A DNA stretch of 64,000 nt from assembly GCA_026004775.1 (NCBI GenBank), contig BPJU01000014.1, forward strand, positions 1 through 64,000. Direction: 5' to 3'. Under the pieces are notes generated by a model. It had not been told where the DNA came from and made no database searches. It saw only the letters and a program-made list of their open reading frames with translations. Origin of the DNA: Pirellulaceae bacterium (GTDB taxonomy: Bacteria; Planctomycetota; Planctomycetia; Pirellulales; Pirellulaceae). Both the position numbers and the translations under genes were made by a program. Below, piece by piece: positions 9,525 through 17,412 of the stretch; positions within the stretch are counted from its first letter, which is position 1, and each line of letters begins with the position of its first letter.

Positions 9525-9547
9525 GGCCGGGATCGGTTTTTGGCTCG

Positions 9548-10291
9548 TTATCCTGCAACGCGTAACGGACGGGCAGCCAGCCACGACGGCAATTCCATTA
9601 AGTCGCCCAGCTTCGGCCCGTCCCAGCCACCCGCACAGGCATGTACCCCCAAACACGTAACTCCCGATTCGGCGGCTGACCGCAAGTTACATGGCCGGCT
9701 GCTTATGAACAGCAACTGGCGGCACGACCGGCCCAGATGTTCGGCAACCGTCGGCCACCAAGAAGACAATCCACCGGGAGTTCCCGGCCAAACGAACAGG
9801 TGGTCGCACACCTCGTCCAATTTCATGCGGCTCAGTTGGTCGCGCAGCGCGGGCACATCCCATCCTTCCAGCGATAGGATGGCCGTTACGTAGCTTTTCT
9901 GCCGCAATAGCGCCAACAGCGGGCGTACACCTGGAAGAGGTCGCTGGGATTCATCCCACATCCTGCGCAACGATTTTGCTGCAAGCAGCAACTCCTCGAT
10001 GTCCGCACTCCGCAAACCGCATTCTGCCAGCACCGCGCCCAGTACATCCCAGTAACCGCCGGCCGGACGACCGGCCTCCCGCAGCCGCTCGTTCCACAGC
10101 CCCTCAAACGTCGCGTAGTCGAGTGTCCTGCGGGCCGCCTTTACTACGAGTCGCCACAGCCATCGCTTCCACAACGAGTCATCGCAGACGACTCCGGAGA
10201 ATTCCAACAAGATAGCCGGCCCTGCCGCAGCAGCCCTGTCGGTTACCACCGCCGGCGCCGGTCCCTGGCAAACCGGTGAGGTTATCGTCAC
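9548..10291 (-). CDS. HAD-superfamily-like protein with degraded catalytic motif
   Basis: A 247-residue protein with the architecture of a haloacid dehalogenase-like hydrolase: an N-terminal strand (AILLEFSGVVCDDSLWKRW), an alpha-helical cap region, then PLPGVRPLLALLRQKSYVTA and a late Rossmann part (LLFISSRPCNLRSAAESGV). The nucleophile motif DxDGx reads EFSGV, with Glu for the first Asp and Ser for the second, so phosphatase chemistry is doubtful. The start is a GTG with AAGGA about seven bases upstream. It may be a binding or regulatory relative. The family call is moderate and the function unknown. Confidence 0.55.
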   Translation of the reverse strand: MTITSPVCQGPAPAVVTDRAAAAGPAILLEFSGVVCDDSLWKRWLWRLVVKAARRTLDYATFEGLWNERLREAGRPAGGYWDVLGAVLAECGLRSADIEELLLAAKSLRRMWDESQRPLPGVRPLLALLRQKSYVTAILSLEGWDVPALRDQLSRMKLDEVCDHLFVWPGTPGGLSSWWPTVAEHLGRSCRQLLFISSRPCNLRSAAESGVTCLGVHACAGGWDGPKLGDLMELPSWLAARPLRVAG

Positions 10292-10915
10292 GGTGAGGAT
10301 TCCTTCGTTCCATAAGGCAACGACACACCGTGCTGTCCGCTTTTGTCACGAGACGATGATAGGCAATCACGCCATTGGGGTCAATGCGAAATACTCTTTG
10401 ATCCGCGGCGTCCAGCATAAGCGTGGTGTCGTCCCGCCGCCGTATCGAAAGCTAGTCACAGCGAATGTGACGAATTCTTGGCCGGCGTCCCGCAAAGAAC
10501 TTCCGGCACGATTGAGAATTGCAGAAGCAGGTGGGGCCAACCGATCAACTCACCGGCGCACGTGACCTACGGCACGGAGACCGGCTGGCCGAGGTTCTTT
10601 GCCCACCGCATGGTAGCGCGATATTTCGGCGACTTACTAGGCGGCTCGTCGGCGTATTCGAGCAATCCCCAGCTTCCCCACTTCGACCACCGCCCCACGG
10701 AACTAAACTCCCGTTTTACCACATCAACTAACACCACAGCCGGCGCACTCTAACACATTTGTCCTCCGCACACACCGCTACAGGAAGTAACGCGACCTGT
10801 CATTTCTCTCGACCGGAATAATCACAAAACAGCAGATGCCTTTTTAAGCTGCTCGTTGTGTGGCGCGTTTTGGTAGCATAGTATTTTTTGTTACCAAGCC
10901 CCCCCTCACACCTGA

Positions 10916-10944
10916 CCTCTCGCCCCGGCAAGCGGGGGGAGAGG
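10916..10944. repeat. hairpin of the CCTCTCGCCCC...GGGGGGAGAGG type
   Basis: CCTCTCGCCCC and GGGGGGAGAGG flank a seven-base loop and can form a strong stem. Such CCCTCTCCCC/GGGGAGAGGG inverted repeats are widespread in bacterial intergenic regions and create spurious frames that read LTPDLSPRQAGGEG. It could act as a bidirectional terminator, but no gene ends beside it. Confidence 0.5.
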
Positions 10945-11834
10945 GTGTTGGGGGGTTGTCCTGCAAGCGGGCGGAGAGCGCGTGCCCGCCCCACAAGCAA
11001 CGAGAAGGGGCGGGCCCACAAGCAGCGAGAAAGGGCGCGCCACTAGCGGTCGGCAGCGTGTGCCCGCCGGCTCTTCCACTAGCAGAGGAAACGGCACAAA
11101 AGTGGCTTTGCCCCATACGCGCGGGCACGAGAGCGGAGACAAGAGGGCAATCTAGAGCTGGAGCTGCCCATAGGCGCATCACACGCGGCGCAAGCCGAGC
11201 AACCGTTCTACCAACGGCTCATCCCAGCAATGCATACGTCAGGTACTTCGTGGTGTCCCAAGAGCACACTGGCGATCAACTCGAGACGACACCAGGAACA
11301 GCGCGGGCATGGACATTGCCGGATGCTTGGCGTGGGAAGCAGCAGGCAAGTTGCTGGAGAAGTTGAAGTTTGGCGAACAACTCTTGAAAGTGACCAAATC
11401 GGAAAAGGACGTCAGCACCTGTCATTCACTTGACGACTGGAACGGCGTGGCCTTACAACGAACCCTGCGGCGGCTTTCGTTCATGGCGAGAACCTTCTTG
11501 TGAAAGTATTTGTGCTGCTAGTTAGACGAATGAAGCGGCAATGAGGGTTTTCTTTTTGTGATAATTTTCTGGCAAAAAGTGTAATAGAAAACGGTCTAGT
11601 CAAATCTCACTGGAACTGAATGTTTCGCGAGAGAGACCACGACTCCTGCACTTTCTGACAAAAGCTAATATTAGGCTGCGGGGGCGGCCAGGCGAAGTAC
11701 GAAGGCGCCGATTTTCGTCGATGCCCACCGCGCACCTAGTAATCGCAAAAATTCGTTGCGCAGAATATAGCGCTGCAACACTTGGCGACGATGAGCATGC
11801 GACGGACGGCGGTTCGGTGCGTGCCGCTTGGATG

Positions 11835-11906
11835 GTAGCACGGCCGTCTCGGCCGTGAAAAGTAGCACGGCCGTCTCGGCCGTGTGGGTTACCCAAGATG
11901 CTGGTT
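11835..11906. repeat. dispersed repeat with two GCACGGCCGTCTCGGCCGTG palindromes (copy 1)
   Basis: Two copies of GTAGCACGGCCGTCTCGGCCGTG lie in tandem, followed by TGGGTTACCCAAGATGCTGGTT. The whole unit recurs in reverse orientation at 35915-35986 with only a few differences, including the non-palindromic tail. It is therefore a dispersed element of about 70 bp rather than a chance hairpin. Confidence 0.75.
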
Positions 11907-11938
11907 CACTCCGGTGTAGCGCGATCTTGACCTTGGTT

Positions 11939-11989
11939 CGTAGCGGAAGTCGCTAGGCGGCTGCGCGAGCAGCCGCCGTAAGACTTCCG
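11939..11989. repeat. palindromic REP-like element, copy a
   Basis: GTAGCGGAAGTCGCTAG and CGTAAGACTTCCG arms flank the self-complementary core GGCGGCTGCGCGAGCAGCCGCC. It is a member of a seven-copy family in this window in which arms and core change together. It lies about 40 bases upstream of the RHS-locus promoter. Confidence 0.75.
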
Positions 11990-12027
11990 ACACAAGACTT
12001 CCTCCAAAAAATTTTTCGAAAATTTTC

Positions 12028-12058
12028 TTGACAACCGCCTCGGCCCGCGCTTTATAAT
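12028..12058 (+). promoter_or_regulatory. probable sigma-70-type promoter of the RHS locus
   Basis: TTGACA (12028-12033) and TATAAT (12053-12058) are both perfect consensus boxes, separated by 19 bases, slightly longer than ideal. An A/T-rich stretch directly upstream (AAAAAATTTTTCGAAAATTTT) could serve as an UP element. Transcription would start near 12065 and run about 290 bases before the ATG at 12354. Confidence 0.6.
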
Positions 12059-12353
12059 CACCCTCGTGTAGGGGGGACGTGCTGATTCAGCATCGCGAGT
12101 TCACAACAACCGCGTTGCGGACAACCGGCTATCGAAGGCCAGTTCTGCAGCGAACCGACGAGCAGGATGCTCCGCCGGCAAGAACCTCCTCGGGTGTTCA
12201 GAAGACCTTCTCGTAAGGATTCGAGGGGTAGGTCTCACAAGAGTTCGGCATTGAGTACAGCGGCGCGCTTCTTTTTTGGCTGCGCGTGTGCTCAACCGAG
12301 CCAAAGTGACAAAGGAGCAGCGGTCAGTTCTCTTTTAGGATAAGGGGTATCTC
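12059..12353 (+). other. about 290-nt untranslated leader of the RHS-type gene
   Basis: Between the promoter and the ATG at 12354 there is no supported reading frame. The leader begins with a small inverted repeat (GTGCTGATTCAGCA) and contains several GC-rich segments that could fold. Just before the start codon are AAAGGAG (about 12311-12317) and TTAGGATAAGGGG (about 12335-12347), either of which could act as ribosome binding site. I recognise no known riboswitch. Confidence 0.35.
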
Positions 12354-13297
12354 ATGAACCGCACGAGTTGGATTGAGCTAGTACTTTCGGGGGGGGGGGG
12401 GGACTAACCTCTAAGCGGAAAAACCGTAAGCGCCGAGCCAATACCCGCCGCACGCTCATGCTCGAAGCGCTGGAAGATCGGCGCCTCTTGAACGCCTCGC
12501 CCATCGCTCGCAATGATCTTGCTTACTACACCCCGGTTGACCAACCACTGGTCGTCGATTCCACCAGCAGCCTCCTGGTTAACGACTTCGATCCGGATGG
12601 TGGCACCTTGTCGGCAAGCGTCGTCGCGAACCCTCAAAACGGCACGCTCACCGATTTTGACCCCACGTCGGGCACTTTCACCTACGTTCCCGATGCCGGC
12701 TTTAGCGGCATCGATCGCTTCACATACCAGTTGTCCGACGGCCAAGCCAGTAGCTCGGTGGCCACGGTGCAGATCGCTGTGGGTGGCCCGTTCGGCGGGA
12801 AGCTCAACGACGAGGAGTTTTCGCCCGCCGAGGCCGATCGGTCGGCAACGGGCGTGCTCTTGGCAAGCGGAGCGCTTACGCGCGAGGAACTTCTCACACC
12901 TTCGGTAAAGCTGGTGTACAACTCGCTTACGATCCCCAAGGCACTGGTGCCGCTCGAGACGTTCCTTGTGCCCGATGCGGCGGTACCGGATGAAATCCGC
13001 GCGCGGCTGGTTTTCAATGGTGTGGCCGGTGACGAATACTCGTTCGATCCCGGCACGCTCCAGCCGGGCGACTCGCTTCGCATCGTGCTTTCGGCCGACG
13101 CTACGGCGCTTCCCACGGGTCGCTATCCGTACACGATCGAGCTTCAGGCGCGCTACGGCCAGGAGCTTCAAGCACGCAGCTACGATGGCTATGTGGCGGT
13201 GGTGAACCGCTCCACGAGCGACTGGGCCTTTGGCCGCGGCTGGCAGCTTGGAGGTCTTGATCAGCTTTATCCGGAACCTTTCGCGGTCAGAAAATGA
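12354..13297 (+). pseudogene. 5' fragment of an RHS/YD-repeat surface protein, interrupted by a 14-G tract
   Basis: From the ATG at 12354 the frame reads MNRTSWIELVLS, then enters 14 consecutive G and stops at TAA 12405. In the +2 frame beyond the tract the sequence continues LTSKRKNRKRRANTRR and LMLEALEDRRLLNASP, the basic leader and LEPR-XLL-like motif of large planctomycete exported proteins. A cadherin/Ig-like 'tandem-95' domain follows (SLLVNDFDPDGGTLS through GFSGIDRFTYQLSDGQASS), then an RHS-type segment ending DWAFGRGWQLGGLDQLYPEP. There the homology breaks off and a stop comes at 13297. A tract of 12 or 15 G would restore the frame. The other route is internal initiation at 12458. 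The 3' part of the gene is missing, so it is scored as a pseudogene. Confidence 0.7.
12389..12402 (+). repeat. homopolymer of 14 G inside the RHS-type reading frame
   Basis: Fourteen G in a row lie 35 bases after the ATG at 12354. The frame that carries the conserved downstream protein has a TGA at 12374 and no start between that stop and the tract, so full-length translation depends on tract length. This is the layout of a slipped-strand phase-variation tract. An error in calling the homopolymer length is the main alternative. Confidence 0.75.
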
Positions 13298-13602
13298 ACG
13301 CAAACGTATCTACCCGCTACGTGGCTGCGCGCAACACTGGGGAATCGACCGTATGGTTCCTCGCACCCAGGCCGTTGGGCTGGGCTAAACAAAAGGCGGC
13401 CTTTCAGGCCCCTGGTTGCGAGCAACTCAAGAACGGTGTCGGCGCAGGCTTACAATTCTCTGTTGTCGACCGGCTTATTCGGGATGGCGGCATATTACCC
13501 CATGTGACCAAACCGGCAAACGATAGTCCGGCCGCAAAGAGACCGATTATAAATAGCCCGCTCCGAAAACCTGGTTAAGTTACTCTCCGTGTTCTCTGTG
13601 TG
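13298..13602 (+). other. degraded linker upstream of RHS cassette 1
   Basis: No intact gene. A segment at about 13430-13545 (translating as VVDRLIRDGGILPHVTKP in one frame) has a diverged counterpart at about 17245-17345 before cassette 2 (VVDQIIRAGGTLAHVTKP). The pair looks roughly 70-75 percent identical by eye, far more diverged than the adjoining cassettes. A short CTCTGTGTGCTCCGTGGCT repeat follows at 13591-13615. Confidence 0.5.
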
Positions 13603-15110
13603 CTCCGTGGCTAGAGCCAATAGCTGTGTCCTCTGCGGCTAACGCCAATAGCCGAGGACGCCAGCTACAAGCTCTGAGGCTGGCACGAATGTGGCTCGGC
13701 TCGATGGCGACGCTGCGCGCTTGACAAGCGGTACGCTGGCGCGCGAAATTAGCTATTCGTGGGACATCGGTACGAGACTCGTTGCGGCTTCGGATCCGGA
13801 TAGTAGCTATACGCTGGCGTACGATGACTTGGATCGCCTCGTAAGCATTGACAATCAGGGGACGCCGAACATTCCACGAGTAGTCTTGAATTCCTCATAC
13901 GATGCTTCGGGCAACCGCACGCGGCTTGCGGCCGTGATCGACGGGACGGACGATTTTGTGAACGATTACACGTACGATCTACTCAATCGCATGACCCGAG
14001 TCGACCAGTACGGCGTGGCGGGCGGCCATGCGGTGGCCGAGAAGCGAGTCGATATGGCGTATAACTCGCTGGGGCAGTTTACCCAGATTGTGCGTTATAG
14101 TGCTCTTTCCGGTACGCCGTCGGATGAGGTGGCTACTTCTGTTTACACGTATGATGCCGCGCACCGGTTGGTGGGTTTGTCGCACAATCGAGGCGGCCAG
14201 CCGCTTTTTACGCCATACAGTTGGACTTATGATCCGCTGGACCGCATCATCGAGATGGTGAACTCGGACGGAACGAGCGTTTTTACGTACGACCAGACGG
14301 ATCAGCTTACGGGTGCCGACCATTCCTATCAGACGGACGAGGCGTACCAGTACGACGCGAACGGCAACCGCACGGGCGGCGGGTATGTTACCGGGAGCAA
14401 CAACCAGCTTCTGGAGGACGGCACGTATCGGTACGAGTACGATGCGGAAGGCAATCGCACGGCGAAAGAAACGATAGCCACAGGCGAGCGTGAAGAGTAC
14501 ACGTGGGACCACCGCAATCGGCTGGTGAGGTTTTTGAGGAAAGACGCGCAAGGCGCCATCGTGCTCGATGTGCATTATTCGTACGACGTATTTGACCGGC
14601 GGATAGGCAAGACGGTGGATCCGGACGGGGATGGGCCTCAAGGAGCCGTCGTTTACGTGGTTCGTGTATGACAATCCGTCGGTGGTCACCGGCGCCTCGG
14701 ATCCGGCTCTTGTGGGAGCGGACCACATTGTGCTGGAGTTTACCGGCAGTCAACCGGCTACGCTCAAGTATCGGTATTTGCATGGCCCGGTGGTGGACCA
14801 GGTATTTGCTCGCGAGGACGTGGAGTCCTTATGGCAGCCGGGCGAGGTGTTATGGGCTTTGGGTGACCACTTGGGCACGGTGCGCGACTTGATTGACAGT
14901 AGCGGGCAACGTGGTGAACCACCTAAGGTACGAAGCCTTTGGGCGGATTACATCCGAGACGAACGCGGCGGTGGATTTCTTGTTTGCCTTTACGGGCCGC
15001 GAGCGCGACGAGGAATCGGGCCTTTTCTACTACCGAGCCCGCTATTATGACCCTGCCGTCGGGCGGTTCATCAGCGAGGATCCGCTGGGGTTCGCGGCGG
15101 GGGATGGGAA
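13603..15110 (+). repeat. RHS core cassette, copy 1 of a 1.5-kb duplication
   Basis: This segment matches 17413-18920 almost base for base, starting in the CTCTGTG...GTGGCTA repeat and ending just after the codons for SEDPLGF. By eye about 16 substitutions separate the copies over some 1.4 kb, nearly all synonymous, plus three single-base indels. The flanking sequences on both sides are different or much more diverged. Confidence 0.85.
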
Positions 15111-15819
15111 TTTGGCACGCTATGTGAGGAACGCACCCTCAGCCTTGAGCGACCCACTGGGACAAGAGGGGCTACGCCGCGACGGCCCGGCCGTATTTTG
15201 GGGAGATCCCGAGTATAAGTGGTGGTTTTGGATAAAACAAGTAAAGAATCAAAGACCAGTTGGCACTGTCGATGACGATGGTGTGGTTGTGTTTCTACCA
15301 GTGTTTGAAAAAGACGTTAAACAGCACATGGGTCAAACCACACCGCCGCTAAATCCTATGCCATGGAAAAAGCTAAAAGAATTAGCGGACGGCCGTACTT
15401 ACTCGCAGTTTATCAAGGCTCTAGTTGAAGCCCAGGCAGCCAACCCCAACAATGTATGGGAGGATGGCCGCAGTAAGGCAGACTATTGGCAATATCGTGT
15501 GACACCTAATGACCTGAAAGGACTGATACCGGAAGAAATCGAAGTAGTAAAAGCCCGGGCGAAGCAGAAGATTATAACGGCATCGGCTTCGTATACCGCC
15601 CCCGGAGCTATAGCACCATATGGGCTCGGACTGGGTGCATTAACCGCGGTAGCAGCAGGTATATTTGTAAGAGCGCCTAACATATGGACAGGCAGCGCAG
15701 TCGCTGCCGCCGTTGGGGTGGACGCCGGCGCGGCAGCGTGGTGGTTCCATCAACGAGAACGTGTGGTTAAAGCCGCCCAAGCAGCAATCCGGGATTACGT
15801 GGAAAGGGTTGGTCCATGA
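13691..15819 (+). pseudogene. RHS/YD-repeat core with C-terminal tip 1, two frameshifts
   Basis: Encodes the C-terminal RHS region of a polymorphic-toxin-like protein. YD repeats such as YDLLNRMTRVDQYG, YDANGNRTGGGY and YEYDAEGNRT are followed by the core-ending motif FYYRARYYDPAVGRFISEDP. The frame is broken by an extra A near 14643 and an extra G in the GGG at 14904-14906, judged against copy 2. After ALSDPLG (the tip junction) the frame at 14893-15819 is open and encodes a unique tip of about 215 residues. That tip has a Lys-rich soluble part and two hydrophobic helices (GLGLGALTAVAAGIF; GSAVAAAVGVDAGAAAWWF), at lower GC than the core. The tip is unlike any toxin domain I recognise. Its stop overlaps the next start (ATGA). 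Confidence 0.7.
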
Positions 15820-16574
15820 GGCAAGGGCAGGTGCAAAGAGGCAGCTGCAACGAGATCGAAGCGCGGGCGGCCCTTCGCACCTCTTATTTTATAAGCTGTT
15901 TGTTGCGTGCCGCATCTGCAATAGGTACAGTATGTGGCTCAGTAGGGACACTTGCGGCGTACGATTATTACGCGGTTCAAATGCAAAGCAGTTGGTGGGA
16001 ACTCTTACTTGCAGCTTTATTGCACTGGGTCTCAGGAAAACACCAGAAGGTTCATAATTATGCGGCATGCGTTCCATTTTTATTCGCCTTTGTGCTCGTA
16101 GTATATATCATAGTGGCAGCACAATTGTTTTGCCGCGCTATTTCACAAACGCATTTATTTATAGGCAAGGGGCCGAGTATTAAGGTGAGACAGCGGAGTT
16201 CGAAGGTACTAGCTTGGCTGATTTTGTGGATTTATTTTTCGTTTAAGTTCGGATTATTTTACTATATGGGATCAACGGTTGTGGTCATGCTGAGTCCTGA
16301 AGTCAGAGAAGCCAACAGTGAATATTATATCGTTTATATTTTCAGTGCGGCTTTGATGAGCGCTGCCAAGTTGGGAGGCATCGCCTGTGTTTGCGGGTGG
16401 ATGGCTATGGCCGCTGACATTTGTTGTCAGTGGGAGGCAGAACCGGCGTGGTCGGCAAAATATGGTCTGTCTGGTATGACAGTACCTGGAGCCGTGGGAG
16501 GCGGAAAGGAGACCCTCGATCATGCGCGGAAGGAGGCGACACACACCGGGGCAGATGGTGCGGCAGTTATGTGA
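15816..16574 (+). CDS. multi-pass membrane protein overlapping RHS tip 1; candidate immunity protein
   Basis: A 252-residue protein starting at the ATG that overlaps the tip's TGA (ATGA, 15816-15819), which implies translational coupling. GGAAAGGG just upstream can serve as ribosome binding site. Four or five hydrophobic segments are visible (for example VPFLFAFVLVVYIIVAAQLF, VLAWLILWIYFSFKFGLFYY and a late segment around MSAAKLGGIACVCGWMAMAA). The coding sequence is AT-richer than the chromosome average here. In RHS and Cdi-type systems the gene directly after a variable tip usually encodes the cognate immunity protein; that is the only basis for the proposal. The last 40 or so residues appear to be read through IS-derived DNA, so the native C-terminus may be lost. 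Confidence 0.6.
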   Translation: MRQGQVQRGSCNEIEARAALRTSYFISCLLRAASAIGTVCGSVGTLAAYDYYAVQMQSSWWELLLAALLHWVSGKHQKVHNYAACVPFLFAFVLVVYIIVAAQLFCRAISQTHLFIGKGPSIKVRQRSSKVLAWLILWIYFSFKFGLFYYMGSTVVVMLSPEVREANSEYYIVYIFSAALMSAAKLGGIACVCGWMAMAADICCQWEAEPAWSAKYGLSGMTVPGAVGGGKETLDHARKEATHTGADGAAVM

Positions 16575-16802
16575 TGCAGACGGGATGCTGGCTACCGGTC
16601 GGACGGTCGGCGGGGTTTGCACAATCTCTGGAAATCAGTGAGCGGACGTTTTACCGGTGGCGGAACCAGTACGGAGGGATGAAGGGGAAGAAACCCGACG
16701 GCTTAAGGAACTGGAGCAGGAGAACGGTGGGCTCAAGAAGCTGCTGGCGGAGGCAGAGTTGGACAAGGCGATCTTGCGGAAGGCGTTGAAGGGAAACGGC
16801 AG
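16522..16802 (+). pseudogene. truncated IS3-type transposase OrfA remnant
   Basis: Two reading frames together give an IS3-family OrfA: MRGRRRHTPGQMVRQLCDAD and ATGRTVGGVC, then, after a one-base shift near 16620, SLEISERTFYRWRNQYGGMK. A second shift near 16690 leads to ETRRLKELEQENGGLKKLL and LDKAILRKALKGN. This is the helix-turn-helix and leucine-zipper part; OrfB with the DDE core is absent. The sequence ends abruptly at a palindromic element. It marks an old insertion that also changed the end of the preceding membrane protein gene. Confidence 0.75.
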
Positions 16803-16843
16803 GTCGCTAGGCGGACGCGCTCGCGTCCGCCGTAAGACTTCCG
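16803..16843. repeat. palindromic REP-like element, copy b
   Basis: The left arm is shortened (GTCGCTAG), the core is GGCGGACGCGCTCGCGTCCGCC and the right arm is CGTAAGACTTCCG. Core bases differ from copy a on both sides of the stem. It directly abuts the transposase remnant. Confidence 0.7.
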
Positions 16844-16862
16844 TCGTTGGGTGGTTCTTGTT

Positions 16863-16913
16863 CGTAGCGGAAGTCGCCAGGCGGCTGCGCCAGCAGCCGC
16901 CGTAAGACTTCCG
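16863..16913. repeat. palindromic REP-like element, copy c
   Basis: GTAGCGGAAGTCGCCAG, core GGCGGCTGCGCCAGCAGCCGCC, CGTAAGACTTCCG. It lies in the same orientation as copy b and 19 bases after it, forming a BIME-like pair. Confidence 0.75.
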
Positions 16914-17412
16914 AACCCATAATTCCCGGTAAGACGCCCGAGTCTTCCACCGCGCAGAACGCGCGAGAGTTGACCCGCTTCTTTCCGTGTCCGTATCGGA
17001 ACACTTACGCCGTTCGCGGGCGCGAACGGCTAGCGTGTTCCGCTACCATCGGGTGGATGCCATACGGCAGCGGCGGTTGCTCCTAGTAGCCGGGCATAAA
17101 CTTACTACGCACAGGTACAACCAATTGGTAACAATGGCCCGGCGCGTGTCCAACCAACCCTGTGAGCAACACTCAGGCGTGGTGTGTGTGGACTCCACGC
17201 AGTGTTCGAACCCCACCGCGTCAACCTGCCAACCGCGTGGAAAATAGAACGGGCGTAGGCTTGGACTTTTTCGTTGTCGACCAGATTATTCGCGCTGGCG
17301 GCACACTAGCCCATGTGACCAAACCGGTCAGCCACCATCCGTCCCCAAAGGCACCCGTTTTTACTAACTCAGTCCAACGGGCCAGTCAAACATTCTCTGT
17401 TTCCTCTGTGTC
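16914..17412. other. degraded region between REP pair and RHS cassette 2
   Basis: No intact gene is visible. The region holds the divergent palindromic element at 16997-17047 and, at about 17245-17345, the diverged counterpart of the segment before cassette 1 (VVDQIIRAGGTLAHVTKP in one frame). A short CTCTGTTTCCTCTGTGTCC repeat at 17395-17415 leads into the duplicated cassette. Confidence 0.5.
16997..17047. repeat. palindromic REP-like element, copy d (variant stem, reverse orientation)
   Basis: The reverse complement reads GGTAGCGGAACACGCTAG, then a core with stem GCCGTTCGCG, then CGTAAGTGTTCCG. Compared with copies a-c, GTC/GAC in the outer stem is replaced by CAC/GTG on both sides, and the core is also changed on both sides. 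The unpaired joints GCTAG and CGTAAG are kept. Confidence 0.7.

Larger units (their letters stand above)
10292..12027. other. 1.7-kb gene-free, repeat-rich region
   Basis: No open frame here looks like a real protein. The frame at 10860-11366 translates a hairpin and GC-rich short repeats (about 10966-11035 contains CCCACAAGCA(A/G)CGAGAA twice in tandem). Further along are an AT-richer stretch (about 11500-11680), a dispersed GGCCGTCTCGGCC repeat (11835-11906) and a palindromic element (11939-11989). The region looks like an erosion zone at the border of the accessory block. Confidence 0.5.

Noticed and set aside
10860-11366. 168-codon forward frame
   Set aside because: It reads through a hairpin repeat (LTPDLSPRQAGGEG) and short tandem repeats; such frames are known artefacts.
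11600-11896. 98-codon reverse frame with HGRDGRAT repeats
   Set aside because: The protein repeat is simply the translation of the dispersed GGCCGTCTCGGCC element.
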